From the NCBI GenBank assembly GCA_020832085.1, contig JAFIFJ010000099.1, positions 1 through 64,000 on the forward strand: 64,000 nt of DNA, in the 5' to 3' direction. The notes beneath the pieces were generated by a model. It did no database searches and was not told the DNA's origin. It was given only the letters and a program-made list of their open reading frames with translations. This DNA is from Gammaproteobacteria bacterium (GTDB taxonomy: Bacteria > Pseudomonadota > Gammaproteobacteria > Pseudomonadales > Azotimanducaceae). This document shows positions 27,383 through 36,667 of this stretch, one piece after another (the stretch's first letter is position 1; each line of letters begins with the position of its first letter). Made by a program: the position numbers and the translations under genes.

Positions 27383-28227
27383 GCGCTCCGGCATGGCGGT
27401 CCGCGGCGCGCTACGCGATCCGCCGTGGCCTGTCGCAGCGGCGTGCCTGCTTCCTGGCCGGAGTCTCGCGCTCGACCCTCGGGTACGAGTCGGTCCTCGA
27501 AGCCAGGGATCGAGAGCCGACGAGTGTCATGAAGGACCTCGCTCGGCAGTATCCGCGCTTCGGCTATCGCCGTATCCGCATCCTTCTGGCGCGGCACGGC
27601 TTTGCGATGAGCACGGATCGGGTCTGGCGGCTCTGGCGCATAGGGGGCCTGCAGGTCCCGAAGAAGCGACGCCGACGCAGGGTCGCCTCCTCACGTCCGA
27701 GGCCCCTCCCGGCGACCGGCCGCAATCAGGTCTAGGGGTACGACTTCGTGTTCGACCGGGCCGCGAATCGCCAGCAACTGAAGTGCATGACCGTGATCGA
27801 CGAGTACACGCGAGAATGCCACTCGATCCTGGTCGATGGCCGCATTCGCTTCGGCAAGGTCGTGCAGGAACTGAGTCGCCTCGTGAGCCTGCACGGCGCA
27901 CCGGATCATCTGAGGTCCGACAACGGCCTGGAATTCGTTGCCACGGCCGTAATCCGGCGGCTGACTGAGAACGCCATCGAGACCGCGTACTTTGACCCCG
28001 GGAAGCCGTGCCAGAATGGGGCCGACGAGAGCTTCAACGGCAAGTTCCGCGACGAGTGCCTAAACATGGAGTGGTTCCGTTCGAGAAACGAAGCCCGTGT
28101 TGTCATCGAGGTTTGGCGCCAGGGGTACAATCACCACCGACCGCACTCGAGCCTGAACTATCTGACACCGAACGAGTCCATCAACCAGCTGCCGAAGGCG
28201 GCATCAGAAGGGGCCGTCCTTAATTAA
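27376..28227 (+). pseudogene. IS3-family transposase OrfB, amber-interrupted
   Basis: DDE integrase of 284 codons. The N-terminal LSQRRACFLAGVSRSTLGYES and YPRFGYRRIRILLARHG are typical. A TAG at 27733-27735 replaces the Trp codon after RNQV. The frame resumes with YDFVFDRAA, RSDNGLEFVA and ADESFNGKFRDECLN, holding the D, D and E catalytic positions. A single base change thus separates it from an intact gene. Confidence 0.9.
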
Positions 28228-28382
28228 TCAGTGGTCCGAAGAAATCAGGCAGGTCAACGATTTGCCTCCGATTCGCTAAAATTGAGTGAAAGGGTTGTTC
28301 TGGGTTCAGTGTGTCGAGATCGGATGGCTCCGGCGGCGCGGTAGGGCCTCCGAAAGTCAATGGCTCGGCATAAGGGGGTAAA

Positions 28383-29516
28383 TTGATCAGTCGGCTAAAG
28401 ATGCTCCGTAAGCGTTTCAAGATCCTGATTCGGTTGCTTCAGGATGAAATTGCCTCGCCTAACAGGGAGATTCCCTTATCGAGCAGGCTTCGGTTGTATC
28501 GGCGCGGCTTCTTGAGTCGTGCGTACGATCTATATGATCTTGGTCGCTATAGCATTGACTGCTACGTTAGTGATTGGGAGAAGGCGAATATGTCTTTGGC
28601 TTATGACAGGAGAAATCCGAGGGCCGGATACGAGTATGGAGTAAACAACAAAATATTCTCTACGGCGCTGCTTGGAAAGCACGTTCGGGTTCCTGAAATC
28701 TACGCAACTATAGAGAGGGGTGAGGTTGTGCCTCTCGGATTTCGTTCGATGTTTCAGGGCGATTGGGTGTCGATTTGTGACCGTTTTGGAGGTCGACTTG
28801 TTTTCAAGCCAACGGCGGGGGGGCAGGGGAAGGGGGTTTTCCTGCTTGAATCCCGAGAGGGAAGAATGTTCCTTAATGGTGTTGAAGAGAACGAGAATCT
28901 AGTAAGGTCAAAAATAAAAAATCTTGATGAGTTTTTGATCGTGGAGTTTGTGGCTCAGGCCGAGTACGCATCTTCTCTTTTTCCGGAAAGCACTAACACG
29001 ATTCGAATTATCACAATTCTAGACCCCGCAACAAGTAGCCACTACATGCCAATTGCTATGCATAGAATTGGACGACAAGCGTCAATTCCAACCGACAATT
29101 CTCACCGAGGAGGGATTTCTGCGGAGATCGACTGTGAATCGGGGGAGCTTCTTCGAGTTGCTGCAAGGGATCGCGCTGGTCGTTTAGCGTGGCATGATTC
29201 GCATCCAGAGACGGGGGTCAGGATAACCGGGGTTCGGGTGCCAGGATGGAATTATGTAAAGCAGGAGATTCTGAATGCCGCCGAGAAACTCTCATTTTAC
29301 AAGTTCATGTCGTGGGATGTCGTCGTAACGAATGAGGGCTTCGTGGTGCTTGAGGCTGATGTCGTTTCGGGGCTGAGGTCGCTCCAGCAACACAGGCCGC
29401 TCTTGCTTGATGATCGCCTTCGTGGGTTCATGGAGTTTCATCGATTCATTCGAGCCAGAAGGCCAGATTCGCTCACTGAATGTGTGGCTAAATCAACTCA
29501 AGGGCGTAACGATTGA
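28383..29516 (+). CDS. Sugar-transfer-associated ATP-grasp protein
   Basis: 377-residue cytoplasmic protein. LVFKPTAGGQGKGVFLL is the glycine-rich ATP-grasp loop, FLIVEFVAQ the adenine-contact strand, TNTIRIITIL and the C-terminal VLEADVVSG the metal-binding part. This is the arrangement of the ATP-grasp family found next to sugar transferases in polysaccharide loci. A TTG start at 28383 with GGGGG in front is used; an ATG lies six codons on. The gene is clearly richer in A/T than rfbBAC, a sign of separate origin. It may attach an amino acid or other acid to a sugar; the substrate is not evident. Confidence 0.75.
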   Translation: MISRLKMLRKRFKILIRLLQDEIASPNREIPLSSRLRLYRRGFLSRAYDLYDLGRYSIDCYVSDWEKANMSLAYDRRNPRAGYEYGVNNKIFSTALLGKHVRVPEIYATIERGEVVPLGFRSMFQGDWVSICDRFGGRLVFKPTAGGQGKGVFLLESREGRMFLNGVEENENLVRSKIKNLDEFLIVEFVAQAEYASSLFPESTNTIRIITILDPATSSHYMPIAMHRIGRQASIPTDNSHRGGISAEIDCESGELLRVAARDRAGRLAWHDSHPETGVRITGVRVPGWNYVKQEILNAAEKLSFYKFMSWDVVVTNEGFVVLEADVVSGLRSLQQHRPLLLDDRLRGFMEFHRFIRARRPDSLTECVAKSTQGRND

Positions 29517-29537
29517 TTGCTTGTTTTTCTACCGTGA

Positions 29538-30626
29538 ATGGCTTGTAAGATTTTGGAACGACAATTGAAAGGTGTAAGTAAGCAGGCCTCCATCACCGAC
29601 TGCCGCGAATTGGTGGGCGTGGTTCTCATTGGCCGCAATGAGGGCGAGCGCCTTTTGGTGGCGCTGTCGTCAGTTGTGCACTCTCGTGTCAGGGCTGCGA
29701 TTTATGTTGATTCGGGATCGACTGACGGCAGTGTCGAGTTGGCGGAATCTATGGGTTTTCAGGTCCACAGGCTGAGTGTGGATGAGCCGTTCTCCGCGGC
29801 GCGAGCGAGGCGTGAAGGAGTGGAGGTGCTGCTCCGTGAAGCTCCTGACATAGCCTTTATTCAATTTGTCGATGGTGATTGCGAGCTTGCTCCGGACTGG
29901 ATTGATGAAGCATGCAAACCGCTTCTGCTTCACGATGACGTGGCCATAGTGTGTGGGCGTTTGGCAGAAGCACACCCGGAGGTTTCCATTTACAACTACC
30001 TGAGCGACCTTCAGTGGAGGGCGCCAGTTGGTGACATTGCTGCTTGCGGTGGGATATTCCTGATCCGCCGTTCGGTTTACCAGCAGGTTGGCGGATTCAA
30101 TCCCAAGCTTGTGACGCGTGAGGAGAGAGATCTCTGCAGTCGAGTGTTGGCACGAGGGCAACGTGTTATCCGGATTGATTGCATGATGGCTTGGCATGAT
30201 GCCGGCTTGCTGCGCTTTAGCCAGTGGTGGTGCCGTGCAGTATGGGGCGGTTATGGTGACGCGGTGCTGATTGGCGAGCGAGAGGGGCCTTTGCTGGCAG
30301 CGCACAGACGTCGCATTGGCAGGTACGTGGGCTGGTTGGTGGTCGTGCCTAGCGCCATACTGATAGGATTGCTTGCCTCTTGGTGGTGGTGGGTCGGGTT
30401 TCTGATAATACCGATTCTGGGTGTGTTGACCTACGTTCTGCAGGGAGCAACTACGGCCAGATGGCGGCTGAGAGTTGGTGACACTCTTCGAGAAGCGATC
30501 ATCTATGCGGTGATGCGGTTCCTTCGGCGGTTCGCTTCGGCGTACGGTTTTGTCCGCTACTTCTTGGGTCGAGGCCGCCGTAGCGGCCGGCCTGATCCGC
30601 ACCGCGCACGCGCTGGTGTAAAATGA
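29538..30626 (+). CDS. Family 2 glycosyltransferase with membrane segments
   Basis: 362 residues. VGVVLIGRNEGERLLVAL opens the GT-A fold, YVDSGSTDGSVELAES is the nucleotide-sugar loop, FIQFVDGDCELAPDWIDEA holds the DxD-type metal site and CGGIFLIRRSVYQQVGGF is the acceptor-side block. Two C-terminal membrane helices (GWLVVVPSAILIGLLASWWWW region and the next) anchor it. It shares the A/T-rich composition of the preceding gene, 21 bp away. Confidence 0.85.
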   Translation: MACKILERQLKGVSKQASITDCRELVGVVLIGRNEGERLLVALSSVVHSRVRAAIYVDSGSTDGSVELAESMGFQVHRLSVDEPFSAARARREGVEVLLREAPDIAFIQFVDGDCELAPDWIDEACKPLLLHDDVAIVCGRLAEAHPEVSIYNYLSDLQWRAPVGDIAACGGIFLIRRSVYQQVGGFNPKLVTREERDLCSRVLARGQRVIRIDCMMAWHDAGLLRFSQWWCRAVWGGYGDAVLIGEREGPLLAAHRRRIGRYVGWLVVVPSAILIGLLASWWWWVGFLIIPILGVLTYVLQGATTARWRLRVGDTLREAIIYAVMRFLRRFASAYGFVRYFLGRGRRSGRPDPHRARAGVK

Positions 30627-30731
30627 CCCTGTCTAGCGCCTTAAAATGCGTCGGTCGAATGCGCTCTTCGTGAGGAAGCGATCCTATAGTCTGATCGCGG
30701 ATCCGTTTGCTCTTGCTACCGGACGCTCTCG

Positions 30732-31817
30732 GTGAACGTGGCACACGCAGGTTCGTGCAAGAGATCCGCGGTGATCGGCGGCGGTAAGATATCTGAGCAA
30801 CATTTAGTAGCTTTACGCAGAATCGCCGGCGTTCAGGTCGCGGCAGTGTGCGATCTCTCGCCAGCCCTCGCCGAGTTCACGGCAGAGCGCTTCGGTGTCC
30901 CGAACTGGTTCACGGACTACCGCGCCATGCTCGATGCTGAAGACGTCGATGTCGTGCACGTCCTCACGCCACCGGCCACCCATCAGCGCATTGTGGCGGA
31001 CAGCCTCGAAAGCGGGTGTCACGTCATCGTCGAGAAGCCTGTGGCCTTGTCCAACGCTGACTTCCACGCGCTCTGGGCGCTCTCTCAGTCGCGCCACAAG
31101 ATGCTCGTCGAGAACCACAACTATCGCTTCAATGCGCCAGTCAGGAAGCTCGAATCACTGGTCGCTGACGGGACGCTGGGCAAAGTTGAGGAGATCGAGG
31201 TGCGCATGGCCTTGGACATTCGCAGCGGCGGGCGCTATGCCGATCGCAACCTGCCGCATCCAAGTCATCAGTTGCCCGCAGGCGTGATTCACGAGTTCAT
31301 CTCGCACTTGGTCTACCTGTTCCTGCACTTCGTTCCAGAGGATCAGCGTGACAGCGTGGAATCCGTCCGCGCAGCTTGGCGCAACGAGGGTGGCGGTGAA
31401 CTGTTCAAGTACGACAGCCTGGACGCCGTGCTCATTGCCGGGGCTGTGCATGGGCGCCTGCGCTTTTCTTCCCGACAGTGGCCGGACGCCCTGGCCGTAA
31501 CGGTCCGGGGCTCGCGAGGCGTTGCCAGTGCTGAACTCTTTCATCCAGTTCTGCAGCTGACTAAGCAGCGTGGTGGCAGCAAGCACCTCACGCCACTGGT
31601 GAATGCGCTGGGTCAGTCCGCGACGTTGTTCCGTTCGGGCTTCGGCAGCATCTGGTCGAAGATTCGCAACCGTACGGCCTATGAGGGGCTGGACCTCTTC
31701 CTGCGCCAGACCTACGAGGCCTTGGCTTCCGGTTCGAAGCCTCCCGTTGGCTTCGATGACATGGATCGAACCTCGCGCGTGATTGATGCGCTGCTCGCTC
31801 GGGAGAACCGGCTGTGA
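30732..31817 (+). CDS. Gfo/Idh/MocA-family oxidoreductase
   Basis: 361-residue NAD(P)-dependent sugar dehydrogenase. SAVIGGGKISEQHLVALRRI is the dinucleotide motif, HVLTPPATHQRI and HVIVEKPVALS are family hallmarks with the catalytic lysine, and NYRFNAPVRKLESLVADGTLG follows. GTG start. It overlaps the next gene by four bases, so the two probably modify the same nucleotide sugar. GC content rises again from here. Confidence 0.88.
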   Translation: MNVAHAGSCKRSAVIGGGKISEQHLVALRRIAGVQVAAVCDLSPALAEFTAERFGVPNWFTDYRAMLDAEDVDVVHVLTPPATHQRIVADSLESGCHVIVEKPVALSNADFHALWALSQSRHKMLVENHNYRFNAPVRKLESLVADGTLGKVEEIEVRMALDIRSGGRYADRNLPHPSHQLPAGVIHEFISHLVYLFLHFVPEDQRDSVESVRAAWRNEGGGELFKYDSLDAVLIAGAVHGRLRFSSRQWPDALAVTVRGSRGVASAELFHPVLQLTKQRGGSKHLTPLVNALGQSATLFRSGFGSIWSKIRNRTAYEGLDLFLRQTYEALASGSKPPVGFDDMDRTSRVIDALLARENRL

Positions 31818-32818
31818 AGTGGTTGGTCACCGGTGCCAGCGGCTTTCTTGGCCGCCATGTGGTGGATGCTGCATTGGCCAGAGGGCACTCCGTGCGAGCC
31901 CTCCTGCGCCCAGTTTCCGCCACGCCATCTGAGTGGGAAAGTGATCCTCGCATTGAAGTCGTCCGCGGTGATCTCCGCGCCCGCGGATCAGGCGAAGCCA
32001 TGGCCGAAGGCGTGGATGGTGTGATCCATCTGGCCGCGGCCAAGGAAGGTGACCTCTACGAACAGTTTTCTGGAACGGTACTGGCCACGGAAAACCTGAT
32101 CGAAGCGATGCGAGCCCAGGGCGTCGAACGCATGGTCCTCGCGGGCTCCTTTGCTGTCTACGAGTACCTGGATCTACCGAGGATGAGTTTGCTTGACGAG
32201 ACGACGCCGCTGGCGATCGATCCGGCCGTCCGCGATGAGTACTGCCAGACCAAACTGGTGCAGGAGCGCCTGGTGCGCCGGGCAGCCGACGAGGCTGGTT
32301 GGCACTGCGTGATTCTGCGACCGGGGGTGATCTTCGGGTCTGAAAACCTCTGGAACGGGCGAGTGGGCTTCGCTGCAGGAGGGCGCTGGTGGGTCTGCAC
32401 CGGAAGCGGGAGCGTACTGCCAGTAGCGTACGTGGAGAATTGCGCGGAAGCTTTCGTGAACGCGGCGGAGTACCAGGGTGAACGCGGCACACAGACCTTC
32501 AATGTGATCGACGATGAGTTACCGACGCATCGGTCATACTTGCGGGAGATGCGTCGGAGCAGCGGCGGGGGTGCTCGCATTATTCCACTACCGTGGCCGG
32601 TCATGCAGACACTGGCTGCTGCGGCGGCATTGGTAAATCGCCTGTTCTTCAAGGGAACCGCCAAGCTCCCAGGGCTACTCGTCCCAGCCCGCGTCCACGC
32701 TCGCTGTCGGCCGATGCGCTATTCCAATGCGCGCATCAAGGAAGTTCTTGGCTGGGCGCCGCGCTGCGATTGGCGCGCCGGCATCGCCCGTTCGACAGGA
32801 CACGGTGTCGATGCCTAA
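31814..32818 (+). CDS. NAD-dependent epimerase/dehydratase
   Basis: 334-residue extended short-chain dehydrogenase. VTGASGFLGRHVVDAALARG binds NAD, IHLAAAKEGD and LAGSFAVYEYL follow, and the catalytic motif is YCQTK. VILRPGVIFG is the usual product-side block. GTG start overlapping the previous stop. It likely works in nucleotide-sugar conversion for the polymer. Confidence 0.88.
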   Translation: MKWLVTGASGFLGRHVVDAALARGHSVRALLRPVSATPSEWESDPRIEVVRGDLRARGSGEAMAEGVDGVIHLAAAKEGDLYEQFSGTVLATENLIEAMRAQGVERMVLAGSFAVYEYLDLPRMSLLDETTPLAIDPAVRDEYCQTKLVQERLVRRAADEAGWHCVILRPGVIFGSENLWNGRVGFAAGGRWWVCTGSGSVLPVAYVENCAEAFVNAAEYQGERGTQTFNVIDDELPTHRSYLREMRRSSGGGARIIPLPWPVMQTLAAAAALVNRLFFKGTAKLPGLLVPARVHARCRPMRYSNARIKEVLGWAPRCDWRAGIARSTGHGVDA

Positions 32819-34325
32819 CACTTTCGCCTATGTGGTGTTGTTCTCCTGGCCGATTGTGGTGATGGTGCTGTTTCGCAAGTTGCCTATTCCACAGGCATTG
32901 GCGTGGTCCATTGTTGGTGGGTTTCTTCTGTTGCCCACGCGCGCTGCGCTGAATCTGCCGATGGTTCCGGCGTTGGACAAGAACACGGTGCCGGTGATCA
33001 TGGCTGCACTAATGTGCGTCATCTATGCGCAGAGCGCTGCTGTTGCGCCGGGAGCCAGGCTGGGTGCCATGGCCCGTTCCGCCCCTGGGGATTCGCCTCC
33101 ACAAGCTGGGTCGCCCGTTGCCCCTGGGTTTCAGAAGCGGTCTTGGGGAGACACGCTGATCCTCCTGCTTGTAGTCGTTATGCTTGTGGCCCCTTTCCTG
33201 ACATTTCTTCAGAACCGCGAGCCAGTGTTTGCCGGTCCAATCGTTTTGCCCGGACTCAGGCTCTATGACGCCCTCTCTTCGTCGGGCAATACGTTGTTAA
33301 CGATTTTGCCGTTCCTGCTGGCGCGCCGCTTCCTCGCCACAGCCGTCAATCATCGTGTGCTGCTCATCGTCATTACCATCGCCGCGATAGCCTATGCCTT
33401 CCTCGTGCTTTGGGAGTGGCGCATGAGCCCGCGGCTGAATATCTGGGTCTACGGGTTCTTTCCCCACTCCTGGGTCCAACATATAAGAGGGGGTGGGTTC
33501 CGCCCCGTGGTCTTTCTCGAACATGGTCTCGCGGTCGGCCTCTTTCTGGCTTCGGCTGTTGTGGCTGCGTGTTCACTTTGGCGCATGCGGGTCAAAGATG
33601 ACCGCTTGGGGTTCCTCTGGCCCTGGGCTGCGGCCTGGATCGCGATTGCGCTGCTGTTGTCGCGGAACGTCGGCGCTGCCATGCTGATGGTGCTTGTTGC
33701 GCCTCTGGCGCTGGTCGCAACGCGTCGTATCGGCGTCGCGTTGGCTGCGATCGTAGCGATCATCGTTCTGCTCTATCCGATGTTGCGGAGCAACGGGTGG
33801 GTACCGATCCAGACCATTGTCGACGTCTCGACGTGGGTGAGTGAAGAGCGAGTCGGGTCGCTGGTGTTCCGAATGGAGAACGAGGAGTTGCTCCTCGATC
33901 GTGCCAGTGAGAAACCCATTGCGGGCTGGGGCGGGTACAGCCGCGGGCGCGTACATCACGAGGAAACGGGCCGCGATCTAGCCATAACGGATGGTCTCTG
34001 GATCATTCGGAAGTCGTCGGCGGGTTGGGTTGGGTACATCGCGATGTTCGGTCTGCTGACATTACCGATCGTGCTGCTTTGGCGCGTGAGCAGAAAGAAA
34101 GAAATCGAAATGTCGACGGTTGGCCTGATGCTTATCATGGCCGTTGCCCTGCTGTACACGATTCCGAATGCTTTTCTTGGTCCCGTTTACTGGTTGATGG
34201 CGGGCGCGCTCGCCGGTCACTACCGTCTTCTGGCGGCTCAAGTTGTCGATAACCCTGGGCGCAGTAACAGCACAGTTCGGTTGCAGGATTCGATGTCTTT
34301 GCCTTCTAGTCTCGGCCAGCGATGA
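32811..34325 (+). CDS. Multi-spanning membrane protein, O-antigen polymerase/ligase-like
   Basis: 504-residue inner-membrane protein with about 12 hydrophobic helices. The region MENEELLLDRASEKPIAGWGGYSRG before the last helices resembles the periplasmic loop of Wzy/WaaL-type proteins, where an Arg and a GWG-like motif recur. The ATG at 32811 overlaps the epimerase end by eight bases; an upstream ATG lies inside that gene. Given the locus it is a good candidate for the repeat-unit polymerase, but families of this kind are poorly conserved. Confidence 0.65.
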   Translation: MPNTFAYVVLFSWPIVVMVLFRKLPIPQALAWSIVGGFLLLPTRAALNLPMVPALDKNTVPVIMAALMCVIYAQSAAVAPGARLGAMARSAPGDSPPQAGSPVAPGFQKRSWGDTLILLLVVVMLVAPFLTFLQNREPVFAGPIVLPGLRLYDALSSSGNTLLTILPFLLARRFLATAVNHRVLLIVITIAAIAYAFLVLWEWRMSPRLNIWVYGFFPHSWVQHIRGGGFRPVVFLEHGLAVGLFLASAVVAACSLWRMRVKDDRLGFLWPWAAAWIAIALLLSRNVGAAMLMVLVAPLALVATRRIGVALAAIVAIIVLLYPMLRSNGWVPIQTIVDVSTWVSEERVGSLVFRMENEELLLDRASEKPIAGWGGYSRGRVHHEETGRDLAITDGLWIIRKSSAGWVGYIAMFGLLTLPIVLLWRVSRKKEIEMSTVGLMLIMAVALLYTIPNAFLGPVYWLMAGALAGHYRLLAAQVVDNPGRSNSTVRLQDSMSLPSSLGQR

Positions 34326-35440
34326 TCGATCAAACTGTTTCCGAAGCCCCTGCGACTGGCAGTTGCTCGTGGGCCGCGGTAGTCGCCACCTACAACCGAG
34401 CCGACATACTTGTCTCGTGTGTGCGCAGGATCTGCGGCCAGACGGTGTTGCCGCGGCAATTGATCATCGTCGACGCATCACCGAATTGGGAGGTATCGAA
34501 GTCCCAAGTTTTCGAGGCCATTCCTTGCGAGATACGACAGTGTATGGAGTTTGTCTACTGCGAGGCACGAGCGGCCTCGATAACCATCCAGAGAAATCAG
34601 GGGCTCGAAGAGGCGAAGGCTGACATTGTCTTTCTGATTGATGATGATTCGTTGATGCACGCCACGTGTGCCGCGGAGATCTTGCGGATCTACAACCATG
34701 ATGTTGGGCAGACGGTTGTAGGCGTGCAAGCGGCCCTTTCAAAGCAGCATCCTGAGCATGCACAGGTCGATCTGGATTCGCGGAAGACGGCCGGGACACG
34801 GGGCGTTTTTGCGAGGTTTCTTTCACAGTTGCTGCCGTCGACAGGTGTGCGCTGGATTCGGACCAACTTACTGCTGATGAATCGGGAATCACGCTTCCTG
34901 CCCTATGACGGGGATTATCCGGATCATCCAGTTCCAGCCGCAGTCATGGAACTCGATGTGGAGCCCGTAAGGCTAATGCACGGCTGCCGGATGACCTATC
35001 GCCGACAGGTGATTGCGGATGTCGGCTTCGATGACTTCTTGCTGTCCTACTGTCCCGGAGAGGACGCTGATGCGAGCTACCGGGCCTCGAGGAAGGGCGC
35101 ACTTCTAACCGCACAGCGCGCTTTGATCTACCATCACGAAAGTGGGGCTGGGCGAATCAAGCGACGGCAGGCAACGGCGCTAACGGTGCTCAACAAGGCC
35201 GTGATGACTCGACGGCACAGTAGCGATCTTCTCCGGGACAGGCGTCGCTGCTACCGGCTGGCGTTCAGGTTTCTTGTGGCTGAGACCCTGAAGGATGCCT
35301 TGGCGTTGCGCTGGAGCTTTCCGCAGACACGCGGCGTATTGGCCGCATTGCGCCATGTCAGAACGGCTCTACGAATCCCGCTGCCGGAACTGCGTCAGTG
35401 GTATGCCGACATGCAGCGAAGCATCCTAAGCTGGAGATGA
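34322..35440 (+). CDS. Family 2 glycosyltransferase
   Basis: 372 residues. WAAVVATYNRADILVSCVRR starts the GT-A fold, LIIVDASPNWEVSK follows, VFLIDDDSLMHATCAAEIL holds the metal motif and YCPGEDADASYRASRKGALL the ED acceptor block. It overlaps the membrane protein by four bases. A family 2 enzyme of the rhamnosyl- or galactosyltransferase kind is likely, but the sugar cannot be told. Confidence 0.87.
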   Translation: MIDQTVSEAPATGSCSWAAVVATYNRADILVSCVRRICGQTVLPRQLIIVDASPNWEVSKSQVFEAIPCEIRQCMEFVYCEARAASITIQRNQGLEEAKADIVFLIDDDSLMHATCAAEILRIYNHDVGQTVVGVQAALSKQHPEHAQVDLDSRKTAGTRGVFARFLSQLLPSTGVRWIRTNLLLMNRESRFLPYDGDYPDHPVPAAVMELDVEPVRLMHGCRMTYRRQVIADVGFDDFLLSYCPGEDADASYRASRKGALLTAQRALIYHHESGAGRIKRRQATALTVLNKAVMTRRHSSDLLRDRRRCYRLAFRFLVAETLKDALALRWSFPQTRGVLAALRHVRTALRIPLPELRQWYADMQRSILSWR

Positions 35441-35519
35441 GAACGCACCCGGTATCAGGTTCAGCCAAGCGTTGCATGTTGCCCTCAACACCTTCATCAG
35501 ATGCCGCGCCGCTGGTGCC

Positions 35520-36569
35520 ATGAACATCACGATTGGACTCTTTGCCCACGACGAGGCGACGGCTCTGCCGGGGTTCCTCAACACGCTGTTCCGCCAATCC
35601 ATTTTTGGCAAAGCAGGCGCCGGCCTCGATATCCGCATCGTTTGCCTGGCCAATGGTTGTAGCGACGATACGGCAGTGATTGCCGAAAGGGCGTTCACTG
35701 GCATCCTCAGTCAGCCTTCGCGCTGCAGTTCGGTGTCGTGCGTCGTTGCTGAGATCAAGATGGCCAGCAAAGCGAACGCTTGGAATGAATTGGTCCACCT
35801 GCACGCGCGTGAGACGGACGAATACATCCTTTGCATTGATGCAGATATCACGCTGGTTGATGAAGATTGTCTGATTGAAGTCGTTAGATCTCTCGATCAG
35901 GCGCCGCAGGCGCATGTGGCCGTTGATCGTCCTGTCAAGATGAGTGGCGGTTGGTGGCACAAGCGCTCGCCTGTATCCCGCATGGCGTCGATGCTGACCC
36001 GGGAGAAGAACCGGCGGGATGCGATAGGTCCTGCGATTTGTGGGCAGCTATTTTGTGGCAGGGCAAAAATATTCCGTGAGATCTGGCTGCCGACTGGGCT
36101 CGTTCGTGTCATGGACGGCTTCATCAGGGCCATGGTGACCACCAACTGCCTCACCACACCCGAAGAACAGCACCGCGTCATTGAGGCCGATACCCATCAT
36201 CTGTTCGAAGGCTACCGGTCGCCTTTGCGGCTCTTTATTCACAATCGCAATCTGCTCGTGGGGCTGGTGGCGAATTTCGTCGTTTATGAGTTTCTTCGAG
36301 ACCGCGTGACGCCCGAAGCTCACGCTGGCGAGCTGATCTCAGCTCTGAACGCCGAGAACCCCTTGTGGATGTCTGAGCTGGTGCGTGAGCGCCTGTCCGC
36401 GCGAGACCGCTGGAGGTTCCTCTTGGCGTACACCCGCCGTCCGTTGATTTCGGGTATCCGGAGTTCGAGGGCAGGGCGGCTGTTGGCGGGATTTCTGCTC
36501 GCTCTGCTGCGAGCTCCCTTGGCGGTCGCTGCGGATCGACAGCTTCGCCTCGGACGGTTTGAGTGGTAG
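35520..36569 (+). CDS. Family 2 glycosyltransferase
   Basis: 349 residues. MNITIGLFAHDEATALPGFL opens the fold, CLANGCSDDTAVIAE is the donor loop and EYILCIDADITLVDEDCLIE the metal site. ICGQLFCGRAKIF is the conserved middle. The C-terminal part is helical with a possible membrane-associated end. The ATG at 35520 gives the canonical start; the frame is open 16 codons further upstream. Confidence 0.82.
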   Translation: MNITIGLFAHDEATALPGFLNTLFRQSIFGKAGAGLDIRIVCLANGCSDDTAVIAERAFTGILSQPSRCSSVSCVVAEIKMASKANAWNELVHLHARETDEYILCIDADITLVDEDCLIEVVRSLDQAPQAHVAVDRPVKMSGGWWHKRSPVSRMASMLTREKNRRDAIGPAICGQLFCGRAKIFREIWLPTGLVRVMDGFIRAMVTTNCLTTPEEQHRVIEADTHHLFEGYRSPLRLFIHNRNLLVGLVANFVVYEFLRDRVTPEAHAGELISALNAENPLWMSELVRERLSARDRWRFLLAYTRRPLISGIRSSRAGRLLAGFLLALLRAPLAVAADRQLRLGRFEW

Positions 36570-36667
36570 TCGGGTTCCTCAGCGAAGGCGCTAACGTTTG
36601 TCTTGCATTTAGCAGCCAAATGGCTGGAAAAACCGGGGGTAGTTCTTGTGACGGTTTGGGTGCTTGC

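Larger units (their letters stand above)
27056..28256 (+). mobile_element. IS3-family (IS407-group) insertion sequence, inactive
   Basis: The element is 1201 bp. Its ends are imperfect inverted repeats: TGATTTGCCTGCCGATTCTC at 27056 and, on the other strand, TGACCTGCCTGATTTCTTCG reading in from 28256; both continue to CGGACC. A 4-bp direct repeat ACGA flanks it (27052-27055 and 28257-28260), the duplication length expected for this group. Both open reading frames are damaged. Confidence 0.9.

Noticed and set aside
30499-30744. A tRNA or small RNA gene in the gap before the oxidoreductase
   Set aside because: No cloverleaf or strong hairpin with a T-tail could be drawn.
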